Assembly: GCA_963682175.1 (NCBI GenBank)
Contig: OY821779.1
Span: 3,980,501 to 4,044,500, forward strand
Direction of reading: 5' to 3'
Length of the DNA: 64,000 nt
Source: Triglochin maritima
Taxonomy: Eukaryota > Streptophyta > Magnoliopsida > Alismatales > Juncaginaceae
The notes below the pieces were generated by a model. The model was not told where the DNA came from. It saw nothing but the letters and a program-made list of their open reading frames with translations, and made no database searches. The position numbers and the translations under genes are program-made. This document shows positions 11,372-21,972 of the stretch, piece by piece. The first letter of the stretch is position 1, and each line of letters starts with the position of its first letter.

Positions 11372-12945
11372 GCTTGGATGTTTGTTGTCTACAGAATCAC
11401 GGGACGAGGCAAAGTAGATTGTGTACATGTTTTTAGGATGAAACATTGATGTAGATTTTGATTTTATTCCTCGCCAGTTTTTCTGTCCTACAATCTGCAG
11501 TTATTTAGCAGATGTCGACTTCACACCAAGATGGTTCTATCTGTTTTATAAATCATTAGATTCTTCACATCATTGGAATTTGGAAACGAATCCATTCAGC
11601 ATCTCTATTTTTTTTGTTCATCTTTCTTGCAGGACTCTCGTATGTTTGGAGTAAAAGGTCAAGAATTTGACTTGTTTGTTGGTGTGTTGGTTTGGTGAGG
11701 AAACCTTCTGGCTTTGAAATTATCCTCCCGAACAATGGTTGTACCATGGAATACTCAACGGTGTTCATTGTTGTACTTTCTTATCTATGTTATAACCATT
11801 TTCGGAGTTTTCCGGTGCCGTATAAAGCTTGATTTCATAATATACGACCATTATTATTACTTTACTTTTCGTCGATTGGATGCCTATTCTTGTTACCAAG
11901 TATCAAAATATGGGCATCCGATGCAGGCATAAACCATACGCATGCACTTAAATATATAGATCCGTTGAATATAGTCTAGCTGATTTACCTGCTCAACATT
12001 TGATGTCGTAGATGTTATAATGTTCTATTTCCAGCATAAATGGATACGGAATTTATCGTTATGGACGATGATGGCTATCATGCTTCGATGCCAAGTTACA
12101 GGGATAAGACGCCATTTATTGTTTGCAATGCCAAAGGGTGATTTTTCAAATAAAGATGACGACGACGTTTGATTCTTCATTTGAACTTGTAACAGTGTAT
12201 GCTGAACTAGTGAACATGCCAATGTGCCATGCAGCCATTAGCATGTCTATTTTTAGCAAGAAGATGAATAAGGTGAGATATTTGGATTTGTATTCCAATT
12301 CGACTTTCATTTTGTTGACATCTGATTCAACAACACGTCGGGTGCAGAAGTTTCAAACCGACGTTTGTTAATCATACTTAACGAAAGTTACACTTTCCTA
12401 ATTTATTTATTCCATGTGTCGCTTTACAACTTAAATAAAAGTGCCTTATCTATGTACATGTTATTTAACATTGAGGATTAGATGGTCCCCATGTATAGTA
12501 TGATATGCTAAATATCTAAATGAACTTGACACTAACAGATTGAACCAACCAGTATTTGCAAGTAGCTTCATGTGGACGACTCACTACCCCATGGCCCACA
12601 CCAGCATACAATGATATTGTGGTTTTCTCTATTATTTTTTATTTTATTATTATTATTTGTACACTTGTGCATCCCTCCTTTTCTGGAGAGGACTTAGAAC
12701 CTTACACGTTGGCTTTGGCTTCCAAAGAATATTACCTGAGCAAATGTCCACACAAAACCAAGATGACATATTCCCTTTACATTCTTCTGATTTTCTTATT
12801 ATATAATGAGAGAGAGAGTATGGGGGCGGAAGAAGTGGAGATAAGAATTCATCCACACCTTTATAGGAGTCTTTAGCTTTGTGCCTTTCATTCATCACTA
12901 CTACTAGTATTTGTTGTTGGGCTTTGTGTTTCAGATTTGTTCTGC
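11372..12945. other. Spacer and probable promoter of the nucleoredoxin gene
   Basis: No exon of a known family was recognised. The 400 bases before the nucleoredoxin start contain a short GA run (near 12806) and a TATA-like CTTTATAGGAG near 12861, roughly 85 bases upstream of the start codon. This would be a reasonable core promoter. Confidence 0.4.
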
Positions 12946-15284
12946 ATGGCAAAAGGTGTAGCTGAAGAAACAGAGAGCCAGGTGTTGATGGCTGAAGGGC
13001 TTCAATTTCTTCTGTCTGGTGAAGATCAGGTTAGTGATCTTATAATAAAAAAACTGGTTTTGATATTCACCAAAACTTGTCTGCCAAACATGCTTTGTCC
13101 TTGTGCTTTCCTGGGTTTATTAGTACAAACTTGAAGGGTTTGTGCAGTAATTATTCCACACGTCGTATTTTTTTGCTTATTTGATGTATGTTTTGTTACT
13201 CTCTGCTTTTACTTATGGTGTTTCTCTTATTCATTCTGAAGTTCCACAATTCAATAGATCAAACCCCGATTTTGATATTCAATCTAAGATGCATAAGTGA
13301 TGTGGTACTCACAAAAGATTGTGGAGACATTGATAAATTAAACATGTAAAGTAGACTTCTAAGTTCTAATCATATCAGCAACCTAACAAGAGTAACTTAA
13401 TTTTGTTCATTGAAATATTTCGAAACGATTTTCTATTTGCTCGTTCTAGTTACAAGATTCATGGTTTGAGACATGTGTTTCATAAGAAGGGTAAAATGAC
13501 CTCATTGAAGTCCGCGAGCCACTCTCCAATCTCCCTCCGATAACCACTATAGTTCAGAATCAGCTTTGGGATACAAGTCTCTTCAAGCACTACTAACAAA
13601 CAATTCACTCATAATTTACCTTTTTCTAGAAATCCAATGCATGCTTACTTTTTCACTTCTCTGCTAGCAACGTTGTCTTCCCCTATTCGTGTGAAATCTT
13701 GCTGAGGTACAATATATGGGCCAGTGGCGATCAGTTCTAAAAGTTTCTATTTGATTTCAATCATTCCCAATGGATGGATTGCAAAACAACGACCTTTCAC
13801 TTGATAACTGATTTCAAGAATCAAACTTCTCAAATTCTTATATAATTGAATGCCAAAAATTTATATGCATAAAAAATGCTCAACTGATGCAGGTACCTAT
13901 ACCATCCAGAGAAGAGAAGATGACCACTTGCCTATTCTTCTCAGCCAACTGGTGCAGACCATGCAGAAACTTCACCCCACTCCTCATAGATCTCTACAAT
14001 TCCATCAACAGGACCACCAAAACTCTAGAAATCATATTGGTTTCTTCAGACAGAGATGAGATGAGCTTCCGCAGACACTACGCCGGTATGCCTTGGCTTG
14101 CTGTTCCCTTCAATTCCACTTTGCAGATAGAGTTGCGACATCAGTTTGGCGTCAAAAGGATACCTTCGCTTATACCATTGACGAATGATGGGGACGGGTC
14201 TGGAGAAAACGTTGTTCAGTTGGTTGAAGACTATGGAGTGGATGCATTCCCGTTCGAGGCACGAAGGAGGGAGGAATTGGAAAGGATTGATGAGAGGAAG
14301 AGACTTGGAGGGTCTTTGTTGGATCTTGTTGGCTCAAGTGGGAGAGACTATGTCTTGTCTGGAGATGGATCAAAGGTAATATATAATCTACTTCACTTCA
14401 TGAATCATAAACCTTCGCAACTAAGCTAATTAACCACAAACCTGTTGCCTTGTCAACATGTGTATAAATTGTATTATCATTTCATGCTGAGTTGTATCAT
14501 GTCATATCAAAAATTATTAGTCATATTTTCATCCGGTTTTGGTTCCGAAACACTACATCAGTCTTCATTTCTTCAGGAAAAAAATCACGGTTCCATCAAA
14601 CAACCATGCTAACTTCAGTTGGACAACTTTTTTGAATTTTCCATTACTCTACTTGATAACTATAGAACTCAGAATTTTTCGATATTTAGTATGTGATTTG
14701 AACAGCTAGCCATTGCCAACCTTGTTGGGAAGACCATTGGGCTCTACTTTGGGGCTCACTGGTGCCCACCTTGCCGGGCCTTCACTGCAATCCTCATGGA
14801 AGTCTACCAAGACCTCAACTCTAAAAACCAAGCCACAAAATTTGAAGTGATATTCGTATCAACAGACAGAAACAACGATGAGTTCAAACTCAGCACAAAG
14901 AACATGCCATGGCCTTCCATTCCCTACTCCGAAAAGACAAGACAAGATCTCATTAGAATCTTCCAAGTCGAAGTTATCCCAACTTTGGTCATTTTGGACC
15001 CTGATGGAAAGCCGCTTGGGACCGATGGAAGGGCCTTGGTATGCGCTTATGGTGCACGAGCCTTCCCTTTCACGCCCTCGAGGGCCGTGGAGGTGGAGGC
15101 AACGGTCAGAAAGGAAGGCCTAGTGCTCCCGCGACATGTCTGGGATTCCAAGCATCGCCACATGCTTAAGTTGGATATGGCCAAGGCTTATGTTTGCGAC
15201 TCGTGCGGTGGGCGAGGAAGGTTTTGGGTTTTCTCTTGCGGTAAATGTGATTACGATCTTCATCCTGATTGCGTGGAGCGATGA
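12946..15284 (+). CDS. NRX2: Nucleoredoxin, two thioredoxin domains (NRX2-like)
   Basis: Exons 12946-13029, 13893-14375 and 14706-15284 have GT-AG borders and phase-0 junctions, giving 381 aa. The first thioredoxin-like domain has WCRPC at residues 48-52 and the second WCPPC at 208-212, each followed by the STDR / SSDR and cis-Pro region of the family. The C-terminus carries a DC1-like zinc-binding pattern (YVCDSCGGRG...FSCGKCDYDLHPDC). Nucleoredoxins reduce disulfides in target proteins in the cytosol and nucleus, with NADPH-thioredoxin reductase as donor in studied plants. Length is close to what I recall for Arabidopsis NRX2 (about 390 aa) and well short of three-domain NRX1. The ATG at 12946 was chosen because it begins the MAKG...FLLSGEDQ exon that joins exon 2 in frame. 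Both active sites keep both cysteines, so it is probably active. Confidence 0.93.
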
Positions 15285-16436
15285 ATGTAAGGAAATGAAA
15301 TTACAATTGTAATTGTAGGCGATCAATGTGTTCTAGTGTACAGTTGTTGCGTAATTATATGTGAAAAACCAATGCATATGTGATTTTGTGATGCAATCTT
15401 TTGTATAGGAGTTTGCTAATTCTACTAAAATTTCGAATAGATGTCAAAATTCTAAGATTTATACATGTTATTTATCTTAAGTTGTTTGGATAGTAATCCA
15501 AAATTGCATTTGAGAGTACATTCTTGACACTTTTCTGGATTGACACGAAGTTAAAATCATATTAAAAACAGCAAGTATGCTTACATTTACGGTTGACATT
15601 TATAAATTTCATCTCAGTACTTTGGATTTGCTTTTTGACAACTGTGTTGATAAAAGTGAGATTTCAAAGTTTCACAAATATTTGTAAATTCTCAACATAA
15701 ATCATTTGAAATGGGATTACCCACCAAAAAAGAAAGTGACCTATTTTCAGATTCCAGTCAAAATACAATCTTAGTTAGAAAACCACATCCACAGCACCAC
15801 ACAAACATTAAAAAAAGGGAAGCATTTTCTTGGGGATTTGTTTTCAAAATAATAATGAAAAATAGAAAATTCGTAAAATATAAGAGTTCTAAAAATATTT
15901 GGCAAAATATAAGAAATAAAAACGGCAATTGAACTACTATTTTTAAAAGTAGAATACGGTAACTCAAATACCATTTTGTACTTATTCTATTTATTTTAAG
16001 TAAATCATGTATTTCAATAAATAAAAATTAAACACATTTTTAACGTGATTGGATAAGTTTTGGGATATTTTGATAACATATTCACATTCTTCTTTTTGTC
16101 GTCAATTCAAGTACCACTTTATAAGAGTTTTGTTGATTTTGAAATTAATATTTTTTAATTACAAATCAGGGATTTCAAGAAAAATAAAGGAAACTAGAAT
16201 TTGAATTAAAGATAAAATAAGAAGAATTTGATTTTGTGATCAAAATAACAAAAAAAATCATTAATTGCGTATAAGTTAAAAGATATTTTTTGAAAATAAT
16301 CATAAAAAAATAAAATTGAAAGAATATGCACATAACAAACTTAATTGACAAAGTATGCACCTTAAAAACGACAACACAAATGTTGTTTTCATTAACTAAA
16401 AACAATATCATATGATGTCGTTTTAATATAGGATAA
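15285..16436. other. AT-rich spacer downstream of the nucleoredoxin
   Basis: The first 150 bases probably contain the 3' UTR. The remainder is A/T-rich with no recognisable exon. A short palindromic AACGACA / TGTTGTTTTC module near 16370 resembles the repeat family at 39.9-40.6 kb. Confidence 0.4.
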
Positions 16437-16699
16437 GTTTTTCTTGATTTCAAGATATCGTTTTTAACTAAGACATGTTGAACTAACACAATGTATTTTT
16501 GGACTTGGGGATTTATTAGTAATTTTGGGTTACTAATGTATTTTTCGATACAAAATTACTAATAAATCCCCAAACCCAAAAATACATTATGTTTGGCTTC
16601 CAGGTGGAACATTGCTTGCTTACCGGAGAATGAGACCCTTGACCGACCGTCGCTAGTTTAACATGTCTTAGCTAAAAACGACATCTCGAAATCAAGAAA
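16437..16699. repeat. Foldback repeat with an inner near-perfect hairpin
   Basis: Outer arms at 16437-16485 and 16654-16699 are reverse complements with a few mismatches. Inside them, 16490-16527 and 16551-16588 form 38-bp arms with 2 mismatches around a 23-base loop. The outer right arm is also similar to 17089-17140, so the unit belongs to a dispersed repeat family. No coding potential. Confidence 0.85.
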
Positions 16700-16934
16700 G
16701 TCAAAATAATAATAATGAAATCAACTTGAACTCCTCAAAATGTTCTACTTGGATATAATAATTTGGGTTGATTTATACAATTGTGATGAAGATTCGACGT
16801 AAATTACATAAGATGTGTATCTTTAATAACTTGGTCACTAACCAAATGAGAGTGAGATGAGGGTTCGTTTGCACTCCCATAACCATGACAAAATTCATTA
16901 GTAACTTTAAATGCATGTGCACGCTTCTTGTCCC

Positions 16935-17160
16935 AGTCTGAGGGGTGTCAGGGAATTTAAAGGAAATTAGAGGCTCTAGCATCTAGGTGATAAAATATAT
17001 TTTTGGTCCTCAAAATAGTCATGTTGTCTTTAATTCAAGGTAATGCATCGACTAATAACTTACCTGTTTTCCAGGAAAACGAGACCCCCGACCGACCATT
17101 CACTACTTCAACATGCCCTATGTAAAAACGACATCCACGATGTCGTTTTCATTTAGGTTA
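16935..17160. repeat. Dispersed repeat shared with the arabinokinase-intron foldback
   Basis: The stretch containing AATTAGAGGCTCTAGCAT, then TGATAAAATATATTTTTG and CATCGACT, also occurs at about 40405-40530 in the same orientation and at about 39990-40110 in reverse. It ends with a palindrome of the form AAAACGACAT...ATGTCGTTTT near 17126-17152. It is probably a fragment of the same transposon family. Confidence 0.75.
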
Positions 17161-17340
17161 AAAACTGACTTTGGACACATTATGGACTGACTCTAGACAC
17201 ATTATGGACTGACTTTGAACATGATTTTGGACTAAATTTGGATTGACTCTGGACTAACACTGGACACGATTCTGGACACACCCTGTACACGATTTTAGAC
17301 TGATTTTGGACACGATTTTGGACTGATTCTGGACATGAAT
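17161..17340 (+). repeat. Minisatellite with TGGACTGA / TGGACACGATT units
   Basis: Short, diverged units built from GGACTGACT, GGACACATTA and GGACACGATTTT alternate about 12 to 14 times. There is no open frame of interest. Confidence 0.8.
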
Positions 17341-17699
17341 GTGAAAAGTCGTGTCCTTTTTGGGAAACAAACGGTTTCCTTATCGGGAATCGTAAATTGT
17401 TGATGATTTAAAACTAGGGGTGAGCAGAAAAATCTGAATAACCGGATAACCGTATTTCCGATCCGGTATCCAGTTTATTAAATCCGAATAATCGGATATC
17501 CGATCCTAATATTCCGGATCAGGTATCCGATCCGCATTTCTACACACATTTTCGGACCGGATTCGGATTAGAGTTAAGAAAAATTCGGATACCCGAATCT
17601 GAATTCTGATACATGCAGCCATGTACTGAACTCCAACAATATATAGTTATGGGTAGAAAATAAATATCTATTTATCTGGGAAAAAAGGTTCCTATTAAG

Positions 17700-18100
17700 T
17701 TGTCATTTACAGAATTTATGACATTAATCTTGCTCCTATCTGTTCTTATTATCCTTGTTCTTTTTTCAAAAAGAAAATATCATGAAAGACTCAAATTTGC
17801 ATGAATAGAAAACCATGTGTCACCTTGTCTTCCAGCATGTCATCTTCGCATAATCAACGGATGCAAAGAGAGATTAGACACTTCTTTATTCTCCAATAAT
17901 TGCTATTTATATCTGCACTTTTCATCAACCGAAGAGTCCAAGTGCACGGTCCCGAGTCTTCAAAATGAGTTCTCTGTTTCCATCGATTCATCTTGTGCAC
18001 CTTTTTCTTATTCTTCTTCTCATTCCTATACGTTGCGTTAATTCTTAGCTCTTGTTATCCCAATACTATCTCGGTCCAACTAGATTGATTGATTTTTATT
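17700..18100. other. Internal, non-coding part of the hAT-like element
   Basis: No transposase motif or other coding signal was recognised between the left sub-terminal repeats and the LINE 3' end. Confidence 0.4.
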
Positions 18101-18101
18101 T

Positions 18102-21100
18102 TCTACTACTACAACAACAACAACAAAGCTTTTAAATCCCAAACTAGTCGGGGTAGGCTAGAAATGAAACTCTAAGGAGTCACGGTTCAGACACGTGAAT
18201 CGTCTTCTTCCACACGTTTCTATCCAATGCAAATTCCCGAGGCACATTCAAATTTTTTAGATCTCTTTTGATTGTTTCCTCCCAAGTCAATCGTGGTCCA
18301 CCTCTTCCTCTTTTTGTATATTCGATCCGATTCAATACTCCTTTTCTTATAGGTGTCTCCAAAGGTCTTCTTTGTACATGTCCAAACCATCTCAGGCTGT
18401 GCTGTATAATTTTCTCTTCCATTGGAGCAACTCCAACTTTCTCACGAATGTCTTCACTTCTAATCTTATCCATTCGCGTATGGCCACACATCCACCTCAA
18501 CGTCCTCATTTCAGACACACATTTTTTGTATATGTTGTCTTTTAGTGGCCCAACATTCCGCACCATATAGCATTGCAGGTCTTATTGCGGTTCTATAAAA
18601 TTTTCCTTTTAACTTAAGAGGAATTTTCTTGTCACATAAGACACCTGAGGCTTGTCGTCATTTCATCCATCCTGCTTTAATCCTATGATTAACATCTTCA
18701 TCGATCTCCCCATCTTTTTTAAGTATTGATCCAAGATATCTAAATATATTTTTACTACGCACCACTTGCCCATCTAATAGAATCATCTCTTCCTCGGTAT
18801 TAACGGTATTGAGACAATACTTCATATATTCAGTTTTAGATCTACTTAGTTTAAAGTCTTTTGTCTCTAAAGTATTTTTCCACAACTCTAGTTTTCTCTC
18901 CACACATACTATACTCTCGTCAATTAATACTACATCATCCGCAAAAAACATACACCATGGAACCTCACACTGTATGTCTTTTGTCACCTCGTCCATTACT
19001 AAAGCAAAAAGATATGGACTTAAAGCTGAACCCTGATGAAGTCCAATCTTAATCGGAAAAGCTTTAGTCACACCATCACAAATTTTAATGCTCGTTTCAA
19101 CTCTTTCGTACATATTCTTAATTAAATTCACATATTTTGTTGATACATTCTTCTTCCCTAGGGCCCACCACATAACATTTCTTGGAATTCTATCATATGT
19201 CTTTTCTAAATCAATAAAAACCATGTGTAGATCTTTCTTTTGTTATCTATATCTCTCTATAAGTTGTCTAATAAGAAATATGACATCTATCGTTGACCTT
19301 CCAGGCATGAAACCAAATTGATTATCTCTAACACATGTCTCTTTCCTTAGACGGTGTTCAATTACTCTTTCCCACAATTTCATAGTATGACACACAAGCT
19401 TGATACCTCTATAGTTAGTGCAACTTTGAATATCCTCTTTATTCTTGTAAATTGGCACCAAAGTACTCATTCTTCATTCATTTGGTATTTTATTTTTCTC
19501 AAAGATACTACTAAACAATCTAGTTAACCACGTTATTGCTTTATCCCCAAGACATTTCCACACCTCAATCGGGATCTCGTTTGGTCCTAAAGTCTTACCA
19601 ACTTCCATCCTTTTTAAGGCTTCCTTAACCTCAACCTCTCTTATCCTCCGTACAAATCATCTATTAGATTCCTCGATTGTATCATCCACGCAAAAGTGTC
19701 GATGTCATCTTCTCTATTAAACAACTTATCAAAATACTCTCTCCACCTTTTCCTTAATATCTTCCGTCTTAACTAAAATTGTATTATTATCATCTTTAAT
19801 GCATTTAACTTGATTAAGGTCTCTAGTTTTCTTCTCTCTTATTTTAGCCAACTTATATATTCCAACCTCCCCTCCTTTATCCCAACTTTTGGTATAAATT
19901 TTCATAAAAAACCCCTCTAGCTTCTCTTACTGTTTTCTTAGCTTTTTTATTAGCCAACTTATACTCTTCTAAGTTAGTTTCGTTTTTATCTTTAAACCAC
20001 ATCTTATAACATTCTTTTTTAGTTTTAATTGCTTGTTGAACATCATCATTTCACTACCACGTGTCTCTCAAATCTAGTCTACCTCCTCTACTCTCCCCCA
20101 CAAACTTCTTTAGCCACTCGTCGAATGTAAGATGACATACCCTCCCACATACTATTAACGTCTCCTACAACAACCCAAGGTCCCTCTGCCATAAGTTTAT
20201 CCCTAAATCTATTGCATTTTTCTCCTTTAAGATTCCATCATTTAATCTTCACATTTTTATTATTCTTATTTCGTACCACACTAATAGGAAAGTGAAAGTG
20301 CACTACTACCAACTTATGTTGAGTCACCATACACTCTTTAGGTACTACCTTACAATCTATACAAGATCCTCGATCCTCTTTTCGAGTAAGCACAAAATCA
20401 ATTTGACTCCGATGTTGACCGTTACAAAATGTGACTAAATGAGATTCTCTTTTTCTAAAGAAAGTATTTGCCACCATAAGGTCATATGCTACAGGGAAAA
20501 TTCAGAAAATCTTCTTCTGCTTGGTTCCTAACACCAAACCCAAAACCTCCATGAATATGTTTAAACCTTTCGCTATCTTTACCAACATGGCCGTTAAAAT
20601 CTCCTCCAATACAAAGTTTCTCACTACTAGGAATCCCTCTCACCATAATGTCAAGATCCTCCCAAAACTGTTTCTTCACTGTTTCGCTCAAACATACTTG
20701 TGGGGCATATGCGCTAATGACATTCAAAATCAGTTTTCCGATAACTAACTTAATCAAAATTATTCGATCACCTTGCCTTTTAACCTCTACCACTTCATCT
20801 CTTATGTTCTTATCTACTAAAATTCTCACTCCATTTTTGTTTCTACCTTTTCCATTATACCATAACTTAAATTCTGTATTTTCAACTTCTTTAGCATTTT
20901 CACCTACCCATTTGGTCTCCTGAACACAAAGTATATTGACTTTTCTCCTGTTGATCACATCCATTAACTCTCTCAACTTCCATGTTAAAGATCCAACATT
21001 CCAACTACCTATGTGTATCCTACTACTCTCAACTAACTTCCTTACCCCTCGTACCCGTTGAGTAAAGTACGAGGACCCTAACTCCTTGTGCACTACATCC

Positions 21101-21230
21101 GGGCGCCGATGCAGCGTGCCACTAAGGTGGTGGCGTACCTCGACTAGCTTCCTTATCACTCGCACCCGTCGAGAATGATACGTAGACCCTTGCAAATTAG
21201 TTAGTCTACCATTTTTTACAACCCAATCTA
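18102..21230 (-). mobile_element. RTE-type LINE, nearly full length but broken
   Basis: On the minus strand the order is endonuclease, reverse transcriptase, C-terminal zone and then a (TTG)n tail. The endonuclease (about 21195-20240) has GSWNVGSLTWKLRELMDV, CVQETKW, SAYAPQV, GGDFNGHVG and SQIDFVLTR. The reverse transcriptase (about 19470-18658) has PIYKNKEDIQSCTNYRGIKL, FMPGRSTIDVIF, FIDLEKTYDRIPR, GLHQGSALSPYLFALVMDEV and FADDVVLI. The C-terminal part (18566-18180) has MRTLRWMCGHTRMDKIRSED and GRGGPRLTWEETIKRDL. This is the RTE clade common in eudicots, which ends in a simple TTG repeat rather than poly(A). Frameshifts near 20480, 19650-20240, 19240 and 18600 make it defective. Exact 5' end and target duplication were not resolved. 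Confidence 0.9.
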
Positions 21231-21430
21231 AATTTTGTTTTAAATTTAGTTAAACTAAAGCAGACGGTGTTAATTGCTAGATAGATGAAATTTTGTTGAC
21301 TTCTTCAAATCTTCATCTTATATTTGTCAAAACTTGTATTAGAGATTAAGAAATTAAATTATTATGCAATTATAGGTTGATAGGCTTTACAATAATTAGA
21401 TATCTGGTTTTGCTCACCCCTATTTAAAAC

Positions 21431-21972
21431 GAATGATTCTCCTTTATCGGAAGCTGACCTGACAGTTGACACGGCGTGAGTCTGTGTATCAGCACCCTTT
21501 CAAATACTTGCATTTCCTTCAATTTTTGGCCAAAACAAATTGTTTCGTTTTTTCTTTATAAATTCAGCTAGAGGATTGGAACAAAGACTTGGAATCATAT
21601 CACCCTTCTGAAAATATCCTTGTTCAATTTAGGAACGTTCAAATCTACTTCCTAAACTTGTCTCGTGCATGTTTATTAGACAATCCAATTATATATATAA
21701 ATAGAAAAAAAATGTTGAAAAAATAGCAGTTGACACAACACCAACGGTCAAAACACCAATGGTGCTACAAACATGGAGGACGTCGCTTCTCAACATAGGC
21801 ACTTAAACAAATAGAAAACCATCAAGAGAGGATTGGGTTGGAAGATAAGAGACAGACACCACTCCTGAGAAAACTCATCTTCCATTTGACTCCTTTGTAT
21901 ATATAATAAGCTTGGAGAGAGATATTAGTGTCATTAGTATTTTGTTTTTCTGCATTGAGTTGTGTTGGGGAC
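21431..21972. other. Spacer and promoter of the USP-kinase gene
   Basis: AT-rich DNA. A TATA box (GTATATATAATAAGC, about 21896-21910) lies some 65-75 bases before the start codon of the kinase gene, a plausible core promoter. No other feature was recognised. Confidence 0.5.

Larger units (their letters stand above)
17415..21422. mobile_element. hAT-like element carrying a nested LINE
   Basis: Ends are TAGGGGTGAGCA and its exact complement TGCTCACCCCTA. They are flanked by a perfect 8-bp duplication TTTAAACC-like string, read as TTTAAAAC at 17407-17414 and 21423-21430. An 8-bp target duplication with TAGGG ends is diagnostic of the hAT superfamily. Sub-terminal sequence on the left is rich in CCGGATAACCG / CGGATATCCGATCC motifs. 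No hAT transposase is visible. Removing the LINE (about 18.1-21.2 kb) leaves a non-autonomous element of under 1 kb. Confidence 0.88.

Noticed and set aside
12556..12876. Plus-strand frame of 106 codons before the nucleoredoxin
   Set aside because: Hydrophobic low-complexity start, no homology, and it lies in the probable promoter.
18268..21195. Plus-strand frames within the LINE
   Set aside because: All are antisense to the recognisable endonuclease and reverse transcriptase coding sequence.
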